Positions 56,975 through 64,000 of a DNA stretch of 64,000 nucleotides are shown here, in pieces. The DNA lies in assembly GCA_902784615.1 (NCBI GenBank), contig CACZVN010000002.1:95321-159320 (forward strand). Reading direction: 5' to 3'. The stretch is from an uncultured Prevotellaceae bacterium (GTDB lineage: Bacteria; Bacteroidota; Bacteroidia; Bacteroidales; Bacteroidaceae). Below the pieces are notes generated by a model that was not told the origin of the DNA, made no database searches, and worked only from the letters and a program-made list of their open reading frames with translations. Every line of letters starts with the position of its first letter. Position 1 is the stretch's first letter. Both the position numbers and the translations under genes were made by a program.

Positions 56975-59459
56975 TTAGGCGTGGTTCTCACAAGGAATCC
57001 ATAGCCAGAAGGTGGAGCCGCGGTTTTCGCCGGCGCTAATGACACCGATGTCGCCTCCACAACTATCAGCAATCGACTTACAAATGGCCAGTCCCATGCC
57101 TGTGCCCTGTACAAACTCGTTGAGCTTGACGAAGCGGTCGAATACTATCTTTTGTTTGTCCTTAGGAATACCTATGCCGGTGTCCTCGCAGTAGAGGTAC
57201 ATGCCATGCTTCTCGTAGCGGTAGCCCAGTCGGACATAGCCCTGTTCGGTGAACTTCACGGCATTGGTGACGAAGTTGGTGAGCACCTGCTGGATGCGCT
57301 CGAAATCGAGCGTGGTGACGAAGGTATCGTAGGGATTCTCCTTGATGAACTTCAGCTCCTTGCCTTGCACGCGCTGCTGGAGGGTCAGGCAGATGTCGTC
57401 AAAGGCAGTGGCAAAGTCGATGGTCCCGGGTTTGATGGTGAGCGTACCGCCGCTGATGGACGAGGCCTCGATGATGTCGTTGATGAGTCGCTGCAGCATG
57501 TCGCTGGAGTTTCGGATGATTCGGACGTACTCGCCACGCTCAGGATTGTCGCCCAGCGTGTCGAGGACGCTGGTAAATCCGGCGATGGCGTTCAGTGGCG
57601 TGCGCAACTCGTGGGTCATTGACGCCATAAAGCCACTCTTCAGCCTAACACTCTCGTCGGCCAACGTGGTGACAGCCTGCAACTGTCGGCGGGCCTCCTC
57701 GATCCTGGTGTTATCGACGATGATGCGCATCCTGCCGTCGTCGCCTTGCTCTAAGTGGCGGTCGCTATGTTCCAAGAGGAAGGCCAGAGTCTGCTTCTTA
57801 CGCTCAATATCGGTCATGATGGCCTGCACCTCCTTGTCGTGCAGATGGCGGTCGTGGTCGCGGTTGCGGTCATCGGTGATGTCGAGCGCGGTAATGAAGT
57901 AGTTGCAGATCTCGCCATCGCTGTTGAACAGCGGCAGGATATAGAACTCTATGTAGCGATTGATACCCATCTCGGGGTATTCCATGTGCTGGCAGATGAG
58001 CAAGTCATTGCGGTTGTCGGACGAGTAGATGTTGCGGAACAGCGGGACATCGAACATGCAGACGGTCTCCCAGAATCGCTTGTTCTCGGGATTCTCATCG
58101 GTCATGCTGCAGAGTTCCCGCATGTTATCGTTGAGGTCCATGAGAAAACCGTTTTTGTCGTAGAACGACATGGCGATGAACGGGATGTTCGACAATTGCT
58201 CGTACTTCTTGACGAGTTCGCGCTCGGCCTTATTCTCCTCGAGGTCGTGGGTGACGTCGTGGATGGCGTTGATGACATAGGCGGGATGCCCCTCGTTATC
58301 GAGCTCTAGGATGGCATGGCCATGGAAACTGAGCCAATGGGGGTCGTCGTCGGTGGCGCTGTTGAACAGCTTGTTCAGCACGAACTGGCGCTCACGGCCT
58401 TCGGTCAGGCGCTTCATCTTCTGGGTGAACTCTTGTTGCTGGCTGGGATGGATGTGGTTGGTGAATTCCTCTAATGTCAGGCCTTCATTGGGCAGTATCT
58501 GGCCGTACCTGTTGGTCATCCGGTCGTTCTTGATGTCATAGACCATAATGATGAAGTTGCCCATGTGCAGGGCCTTGTACATCATACCATTCAACTCCGT
58601 CGATTTGCGGGCGGCGCTCCGCACGTGGGCCTTCGCCAGCCGCGCGAAAAAGTAGCAAAGGGCCGTCAGTAGCAATACGGCGGCGATGATGTAATAGACG
58701 ATTGGCGACGAGTGGGCGTGGACGCGCTCGGGATGGAACCAGCGATCCTGAATGGCAGCAATCTCGCCCCTCTGCTTCAGGCGCGAGTACTGGTCGTCTA
58801 TCTGTTCAATCAATTGCCGGTCGCGGCCAATGATATGGATCTCGGAGATGGGGATGCCCACGTCGTTAAGCGCGATGCCCTCGAGGTTGAGTTCCTTGAT
58901 TTTCCACTTCAACGGCTCCTCGCCCCACACGTAGTATTTGTAGTCGCCGTTGAGCACGCCCAAAAGTGCCACGGCTGTTGCGCATCGTATCGCCGTCCAT
59001 GAAGTAGAAGGCAGAGTAATCGCCGGGCTTGAAGACGGCACCATCACGCTCCAACTGACTGAGCGACACCATACCGACGGAATCGGAGTGCGTGGCCACG
59101 CGGATGCGATTGTAGTTGACGATATTCTCCGAGAGGACGTAGGGCTCGCGACGGTAGCGGCGGGCATTGGCCAGGATGATGTCGGCATCACCGCGCTCGA
59201 AGGTCTTCAGGGCGATGCTCCAGTCTTTCATCACGAACCGGCAGGGCAGGTTCAGCTCTTTCATCACGGCCTGCATCACATCGATATTGCTGCCCGAGGG
59301 CTGCCCCTTGTCGTTTAGGAACTCATAGGGCGCCTTGTCCCAGTCGCAGACAATGATGACGGGCCGCTGATTGGTGTACGTGTCGGAGAGCTGCTGCGCC
59401 ATTGACCTGATGGCAGTGGCACTGAGCAACAATATAATATAGGTATATAGACGTTTCAT
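56975..59459 (-). pseudogene. Solute-binding-type (SBP_bac_3) sensor histidine kinase, interrupted by a frameshift
   Basis: Begins at 59459 (MKRLYTYIILLLSATAIRSM). Periplasmic SBP_bac_3 sensor; at residue S162 (58974-58976) the frame must shift past one extra base (58973) to continue as VALLGVLNGDYKYYVWGEE from 58972. Then the rest of the sensor, TM (about 58690-58640), PAS-like domain, HisKA with an intact phospho-acceptor His (SMTHELRTPLN) and HATPase_c (NFVTNAVKF, DTGIGIP, GTGMGLAI) to 56975. Without correction the product stops after a short wrong-frame tail (to 58866). The two frames join cleanly, so this is one gene with a 1-base insertion (or 2-base loss), or a sequencing error. Lies 3 bases downstream of the paralogous kinase. 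Confidence 0.85.
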
Positions 59460-59462
59460 GGG

Positions 59463-62258
59463 CTAAGCGGTTTTCTTGCGTTTAATGACTGAGGCGTGAC
59501 ACGGAATCATGATGTAGATGGTGGTGCCCGACCCCTCTTCCGAACTGATTTCTAAGGTGCCGCCCATCTGGCTGACCAGCTCCTTGGTGATGGCCAGGCC
59601 CAGACCTTTGGTGTTGTGGGCACCGCCCAGTTCCTCCTGGATACGGATAAGCTCGGCCTCGGGGATACCCTCGCCCGTGTCATCGACCGAGATGATCAGT
59701 CGGCGGCCGATGTAGTCGTAGCGGGCCCTGACGGTGCCCCGCTTCGTATGCTGCGCGGCGTTGCACGTCACCTGTTCGATGACGTGGCCAAGGTTCTCGG
59801 CATCGATGTCAACGGTCAGCTGCTCGTAAGGATTCTCCACGATGTAGTGGGTGTCGGCATTCATAAACTTCATCCAGCCCGTAGCACACTGCGACTCAAA
59901 CAGCTCAGCGAAGTTCTGCGCCTGCCGGTTGATTTCGACCATCCGTGCCTCCAGGCGCGACAGGAAAAGGATGTTGTCTACGATGTGCAACAAATAGTCA
60001 GCATTCTGCTGGATGACCTTGCACAGCTCCGGCTCGTTGGCAGAAGAACTATTGTTGTTGATCTGCGCCACGTGTTCGACCACAGCATTCATCGGATGGC
60101 GAATCTCCTGCACCATGTTCTTCACGAAACTGTTCTTTGTCTTCTCCACCTCTTGCACCTTCGCTGTCTGCAGATCCATCTGACGCTCAATCCAGTCCAT
60201 CTCGCTAATGTCGCGCAGCATACCGCAGTACTCCATCGCCTTGTCGTTGTGGCAGGGCTCTAAGCGGAAATACAGAATCAAGGGCCTTCCACCTGCCGAA
60301 CGGAGGGTGGTTTTGATGTTACACTCTATCACCTTGTCTGCATAGTCGTCCATCTCGCTCAATAGGCGCAAAGCCTGTCGCTGCGACTGCTCATCGACCA
60401 GTGTCATACAACGTGTCTGCGTCAAAGCATGCTGGATGGTGTCGGTACCCCGGTAGATAGTCAGTGTATGGGAGTCGGGCGAGTAGGTGACCTGGCGGAT
60501 ATCAGTATCACTGATGGCGGCGTTGAGAATCTCGGAATATTGTCGCTGCTCGTCGCGCAACGCGTTAATCTTCTTTTGGTCTTCCTGCTCCAGGTCTTTG
60601 CTGCTGACCAACATGGTGATGTCGCGGCAGAAGGCGAAGACACCCAGCATCTCACCGGCATCGTCGTGGATGGTCATCAGGCGGAACTCGGTTATCATGT
60701 CGTGGCCGACGGTCTGGGTGGCCTGGTATCCGTTCATGTCTTCCAAATCCTGTATGTCAATGTTGAACATCGAATGGATATCAACGCCCTCTTCAATGAT
60801 TTCTTCAGCATTGCATCCAAAGATGTCGCAGGCCTTGGGGTTGATATTGACGAGCCGACCGTCCTTGTTGAAGAGGATGATGCCTAAAATCGGGGTGTAG
60901 AAGATGGACCAGTAGCGCAGCGTACGCTCTTCGTCGAGCCGCTTCTGCTGCTGTTCCTCCGTCACGTCCTTCTTGGTGCCGATGATGACGGCGGGGTTGC
61001 CCTTCTTGTCGCGGCTCAATACGGACAGCACAATGTGGTAGTCGCGGTCGTTTGTGTCGCCACCCATTCCCAAGCTGCGATCCCCTACCCGTAGCCTCTC
61101 CATGTCTTTGGCACGCAAATTCAACTCAATCTCCTTCTCTTCCTCATCGGTCTTTCTGGTTTCAGCGAGCTTGTCAAGGGCTGACTTCAGACTGATGAAA
61201 TCCTCACGGCTGTATCGCTGCGAGAATTCCTCCATCGAATACGTGTAAGCCACTTGTCCGTTATCGTTATGCCAAGAGAACTGGTTCTTCTTGATGTCGT
61301 AGGTCCATATATGTACCTGACTGGTCTGCAGAATCAGCGCCAGACGATTGTTGCGCTTGACGTTCTCGAGTCTTATCTTCCGGTTTTGGATACGGTAGCT
61401 GATGCCATAGACGGCCATGAAGACCAACAGCAGCAAGCCGCCGCCCAACAGATACCACAACCACTTCGGCTCTTCCTTATGCTGCCGCTCGGGATAGAAC
61501 CACTTGTCCTGCAAGGGTTGTATCTTTTCGTTGGTATAGAGCTTGGTATATGTCTCGTCGAGTCTGTCGAGCAGCTGCTGGTTGTTCGACATGAACTTGT
61601 ACTCACCGTGAGGCATGTTGACAGGCGACAGTTCAAGGTCGTCGATATGGTAGCGGTTCATCAGCCACTTCAGCGAAAGGGTATTCCACACAATCTGCCC
61701 CTCACCAGTGGCACTGACGCGCTGGATAGCCTCGCCGATATCCTTGTCGGGTAGCGCATTGGCGCCCCATCCGTAGTCTATCATCAGGTGGTGGCATAGC
61801 GAGCTGTCGTTGACGATGACCTTCAGTCCGGGCTTGCCCAAGTCGCGAAATGCCTTGATCTCCACCGGTCTGCTCTTGGGCGTCACCACACTCTGCGTGA
61901 ACAGCGTCACGGCATTCTTGCTATACAGACCGAACTCGTCATGGAATCCCACTGCCAATGCCAGCATCAGGTCCGATTTCCCTTCCTTCAGGTCACGGAA
62001 GGCTTCTGATGACGGTTTCAGCCTAATCTCGTAGGGAATGTCTAGTTCCTTCATGATGAGTCGAATCAGTTCGACGTTGAAGCCGTCGGGGTCGCCGTTG
62101 TCGTTCAGAAACGAATAAGGCCAGAGGTCCCATACGTCTTCATATATCAGCGGATTGTTCACTGAGAAGACCCGTGTGGTGTCCGATTGGGCAAATGCTA
62201 CTACCAATGAGAGATATACAGAGAGCAGTAGCATCATTCCTCTCTTGAACCATGACAT
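59463..62258 (-). CDS. Solute-binding-type sensor kinase lacking the phospho-acceptor histidine
   Basis: 931 residues from the ATG at 62258, which gives a clean signal peptide (MSWFKRGMMLLLSVYLSLVVAFA); an ATG at 62282 is possible. SBP_bac_3 periplasmic sensor (about 25-260, PYSFLNDNGDPDGFNVELIRLI), TM (about 270-292), two or three PAS-like regions (about 310-680), DHp-like helix, HATPase_c (about 790-925; CNAAQHT, DDTGEGIP, KGLGLAI). In the DHp motif the usual S-H-E-I-R-T-P reads V-Q717-E-I-R-H721-P: the acceptor His is Gln, and a His appears at the Thr position. No receiver domain. First gene of a two-gene unit with the frameshifted paralog; promoter at 62319-62326. Confidence 0.9.
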   Translation of the reverse strand: MSWFKRGMMLLLSVYLSLVVAFAQSDTTRVFSVNNPLIYEDVWDLWPYSFLNDNGDPDGFNVELIRLIMKELDIPYEIRLKPSSEAFRDLKEGKSDLMLALAVGFHDEFGLYSKNAVTLFTQSVVTPKSRPVEIKAFRDLGKPGLKVIVNDSSLCHHLMIDYGWGANALPDKDIGEAIQRVSATGEGQIVWNTLSLKWLMNRYHIDDLELSPVNMPHGEYKFMSNNQQLLDRLDETYTKLYTNEKIQPLQDKWFYPERQHKEEPKWLWYLLGGGLLLLVFMAVYGISYRIQNRKIRLENVKRNNRLALILQTSQVHIWTYDIKKNQFSWHNDNGQVAYTYSMEEFSQRYSREDFISLKSALDKLAETRKTDEEEKEIELNLRAKDMERLRVGDRSLGMGGDTNDRDYHIVLSVLSRDKKGNPAVIIGTKKDVTEEQQQKRLDEERTLRYWSIFYTPILGIILFNKDGRLVNINPKACDIFGCNAEEIIEEGVDIHSMFNIDIQDLEDMNGYQATQTVGHDMITEFRLMTIHDDAGEMLGVFAFCRDITMLVSSKDLEQEDQKKINALRDEQRQYSEILNAAISDTDIRQVTYSPDSHTLTIYRGTDTIQHALTQTRCMTLVDEQSQRQALRLLSEMDDYADKVIECNIKTTLRSAGGRPLILYFRLEPCHNDKAMEYCGMLRDISEMDWIERQMDLQTAKVQEVEKTKNSFVKNMVQEIRHPMNAVVEHVAQINNNSSSANEPELCKVIQQNADYLLHIVDNILFLSRLEARMVEINRQAQNFAELFESQCATGWMKFMNADTHYIVENPYEQLTVDIDAENLGHVIEQVTCNAAQHTKRGTVRARYDYIGRRLIISVDDTGEGIPEAELIRIQEELGGAHNTKGLGLAITKELVSQMGGTLEISSEEGSGTTIYIMIPCHASVIKRKKTA

Positions 62259-62318
62259 TTTATCGCATGTGGTTTTATGCATATCGTACATCTGTTTGAA
62301 AAAACACCTAATTTGCTG

Positions 62319-62326
62319 CAAAGATA
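62319..62326 (-). promoter_or_regulatory. -7 element (TATCTTTG) of the solute-binding kinase pair
   Basis: Minus-strand TATCTTTG 36 bases above the ATG at 62282 and 60 above that at 62258. Confidence 0.55.
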
Positions 62327-62479
62327 ATAAAAATCCTGCAAAAGACATCCGCTAATCACATTAAAAATTTGATAAGATCCTGTTTTTCCCCATTTTTTCT
62401 TAATTCTATGTGGGGGTTCAGGTCATAGTGGCAGTGATATTTTTTAATTAAACATTTATGGCTGGGGATCTTTAGGTCG

Positions 62480-62517
62480 TTCAGATATCTCCTTTCCCCC
62501 TATAGGAGATATCTGAA
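62480..62517. repeat. Perfect inverted repeat, 14-base arms
   Basis: TTCAGATATCTCCT / AGGAGATATCTGAA around a 10-base loop (ttccccctat). No T run on either side, so not a standard terminator. It is nine bases from the duplicated GH43 fragment and may mark a recombination or insertion site. Confidence 0.8.
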
Positions 62518-62526
62518 TGAGTCGTG

Positions 62527-62625
62527 GAAGGTATCGACGGCACCATTAAAGTAATGATGGATCGTCCCTGGACTTCTCAGGGTGGCAAGAAGATTGGCGA
62601 AGCCAAACTGACTGCTGACATGGCG
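62527..62625 (+). repeat. 99-base direct repeat, copy B (intergenic)
   Basis: Identical to 52591-52689. Copies A and B are offset by 9,936 bases in the same orientation and bracket metY and the whole signalling block. Confidence 0.95.
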
Positions 62626-62657
62626 CAAGCAGGCCCTGGACAAGATCTGATTATCAT

Positions 62658-63221
62658 CTACGCTTTAACAAATTCATAGTTAACGCCCGATTTCTTGCCA
62701 CAGACGTAGGCAATAGGTGGACGATTGCCCTGAATCAGGTTGTCAAGATACAAGGGCTCCCCTTCTACGACGAGGCTGCATTCGAAGGTATCACCCTCAT
62801 GCAGCCTCGTATTCTTAGAGGCTGTCACAACAAATCGCAGTTCACCCAGGTATTCTATGTCGCATACCCTTTCAGGCTGCCACGTCAGGCAAAGACGATC
62901 CCCTGGCACCAGGCCATTAGACACGCTGAGTCGTCTGCTTAAGATGGGACTGCTCTGTTGCTCTTTTGGCAGCATGGCATTCCGCTCGTATTCCTCCCAG
63001 TCTGAATAGCCAAGAAATCGGGTCATTACGTCAAGAGTGTTTCGTCGAGGCTCAACTTTTTCATCTACATACCCCCAGATTCTCATCAGCGTTGTGCGGC
63101 TGATAAGGATGTGCAATCTGGCATAGACTCGTTCACGTAGGAATTCAAAATCCTTAGGTGTCTGTATGGGCTTGCCTAAGGCTGTCTCAATGTCATGGCG
63201 TAAATTGTGAATCGTACTCAT
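62658..63221 (-). CDS. Small protein with possible helix-turn-helix, partner of the Ser/Thr kinase gene
   Basis: 187 residues, cytoplasmic. N-terminal helical part (about 1-75) with a helix-turn-helix-like stretch (ARLHILISRTTLMRIWGYVDE), a linker with Glu/Gln/Ser, and a C-terminal beta-rich domain (about 95-185, GDRLCLTWQPERVCDIEYLG, GDTFECSLVVEGEPLY). No family name can be given with confidence; proteins of this pattern occur in Bacteroidales near signalling genes. Its start overlaps the 3' end of the kinase gene by 29 bases, so it is very probably made from the same mRNA. Confidence 0.75.
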   Translation of the reverse strand: MSTIHNLRHDIETALGKPIQTPKDFEFLRERVYARLHILISRTTLMRIWGYVDEKVEPRRNTLDVMTRFLGYSDWEEYERNAMLPKEQQSSPILSRRLSVSNGLVPGDRLCLTWQPERVCDIEYLGELRFVVTASKNTRLHEGDTFECSLVVEGEPLYLDNLIQGNRPPIAYVCGKKSGVNYEFVKA

Positions 63222-64000
63222 CTTTCAGTTGTTTGAATTTCCTTCCCCACTTTTCTGTGATAATGCCTGTCTCATTATACAAGGCATTTCCTATCTCCGA
63301 TATCTCCTCAGGGCTATAGTCCCCCTTCAATGTCTGGATATATTCTTCCACCCATGAATTGCTCGTCCCGATAATGGTTCCAAAGTCCTGTCGCAGATAT
63401 AGCACACTCGTCAGAGTATCCATGTGCTCGTTCATGTCTGTCTGGGCGACACGCTCACTAATGAATTGTTTTCCTCTCTTGATGGCATCCGTCACCCTTC
63501 GTCGATCCGATGGCTGAGACTGAATCTCTACGGCCTTATCCACTATTGCTGTGCTGTCATGTTGATACTCTTTCACCTCCTCTGCCTTTATCGCCTCTTG
63601 CTTCATTGTTGTGGCTTCCCCAACAGACCTCGTGGCCAATCCTTTCGCCAGTAAAGTCCCCACCATCAAGACTATCAGACAGCAGCCGATAATCCAAGCC
63701 ATCTTTCTGCCCATTTCAATACGTGCTATGCCGTCGAGCAGATCTTTCGTGTTCTGATATCGCCGTTCTATGGGTGCCATACACCTTTTTATAATAATAT
63801 GGTATAGGATACCGAGATCCATTTGCTGCATGATAACCCCCAGGCTGTAGATGTCGTTGCGCACATCAGCTTTGGACGTCTGTTTCTGTTCTGGCGACAT
63901 ATATTGTGGCGTACCGGCAGGCTGCTTCAGCACCGAGTAACTATCTGTATCGGCCAGTCCGAAGTCGATCAGCTTCACATTTTCCCCATTATGCGTAATG
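63193..64000 (-). CDS. Serine/threonine protein kinase, C-terminal part (cut by window edge)
   Basis: About 268 codons visible; the N-lobe and catalytic loop lie beyond the window. Visible: metal-binding DFG (VKLIDFGLAD), activation segment GTPQYMSPEQ (APE motif as SPE), DIYSLGVIMQQM helix F, C-lobe to about 63720, one TM (MAWIIGCCLIVLMVGTLLA), and a helical, Gln/Glu-rich extracytoplasmic domain of about 170 residues. A Hanks-type membrane kinase of the PknB-like class. The presumed sensor domain is helical rather than PASTA. The last 29 bases overlap the 187-residue gene. What lies upstream is unknown. Confidence 0.88.
   Translation of the reverse strand, partial: ITHNGENVKLIDFGLADTDSYSVLKQPAGTPQYMSPEQKQTSKADVRNDIYSLGVIMQQMDLGILYHIIIKRCMAPIERRYQNTKDLLDGIARIEMGRKMAWIIGCCLIVLMVGTLLAKGLATRSVGEATTMKQEAIKAEEVKEYQHDSTAIVDKAVEIQSQPSDRRRVTDAIKRGKQFISERVAQTDMNEHMDTLTSVLYLRQDFGTIIGTSNSWVEEYIQTLKGDYSPEEISEIGNALYNETGIITEKWGRKFKQLKDEYDSQFTP

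Larger units (their letters stand above)
62349..62657. other. Intergenic region with large inverted repeat and duplicated GH43 fragment
   Basis: AT-rich to about 62460, then an inverted repeat (62480-62517), then 99 bases identical to the GH43 gene (62527-62625) plus about 20 bases that could continue the original GH43 reading (gcaggccctggacaa, in frame as AGPGQ). Nothing else recognised. Confidence 0.7.

Noticed and set aside
58960-58990. Programmed ribosomal frameshift in the sensor kinase
   Set aside because: No slippery heptamer or downstream stem evident; a simple indel or sequencing error is more likely.
62480-62517. Intrinsic terminator for the 187-residue gene
   Set aside because: Strong stem but no T run on either strand and more than 140 bases from the gene end.
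52591-62625. Target-site duplication of a transposon or integrative element
   Set aside because: 99 bases is far longer than usual duplications and no transposase, integrase or element ends were seen; recorded as a direct repeat of unknown origin.

Overview
The window looks like a chromosome segment of a Bacteroidales bacterium, most probably Prevotellaceae (gut or rumen Prevotella type). The evidence is a short primary sigma factor without region 1.1, promoters of the Bacteroidetes form (TTG/TTTG, about 20 bases, TAnnTTTG, often written caaannta on the minus strand), A-rich leaders instead of Shine-Dalgarno sequences, two-component regulator propeller sensors, and many secreted glycoside hydrolases. 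No tRNA, rRNA, CRISPR array, integrase or transposase was seen. There is no SusC/SusD pair.

Layout. 0-9.3 kb: rpoD, a MuiA-like protein with an inserted TonB-plug-type linker, a small membrane protein, a GH31 alpha-xylosidase carrying an in-frame repeat insertion, and a pair of membrane sensors (a kinase-like stub and a full Cache histidine kinase). 9.3-22.1 kb: a LacI regulator divergent from a tight eight-gene operon (serine hydrolase, secreted protein of unknown fold, GH3, Fe-alcohol dehydrogenase, TonB-receptor-like outer membrane protein, SDR, Gfo/Idh oxidoreductase), with palindromic operators between them. 22.1-35.1 kb (minus strand): two propeller sensors, a GH31 with PA14 insert, a 72-residue protein, GH2 and an arylsulfotransferase-like lipoprotein. 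35.2-40.7 kb (minus): LuxR-type response regulator, DUF5686 outer membrane protein, aquaporin, GH43. 40.8-54.1 kb: a PEP/pyruvate-binding protein with two receiver domains, alanine dehydrogenase, a PIG-L deacetylase, GH20, a double esterase, a YcfP-like hydrolase, xanthine phosphoribosyltransferase, a GH43 with a damaged 3' end, and metY. 54.2-62.3 kb: signalling block (Cache sensor plus SpoIIE phosphatase; two solute-binding-type sensor kinases, one frameshifted, one lacking the phospho-acceptor His). 62.6 kb to the end: a helix-turn-helix-like protein and the C-terminal part of a Ser/Thr kinase.

How it fits together. GH2, PA14-type GH31, the second GH31, GH3 and GH43 are the set expected for stripping xyloglucan- or arabinoxylan-type oligosaccharides in the periplasm; uptake genes must lie elsewhere. 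The most unusual features are (1) a family of short double-hairpin repeats inserted in frame into three different genes within 11 kb, with compensatory base changes; (2) an exact 99-base duplication of the GH43 3' region flanking the 9.8-kb block that contains metY and the signalling genes, with the GH43 reading frame broken exactly at the repeat edge; and (3) an accumulation of sensor proteins that keep their sensing and membrane parts but have lost the phospho-acceptor histidine or the whole kinase.
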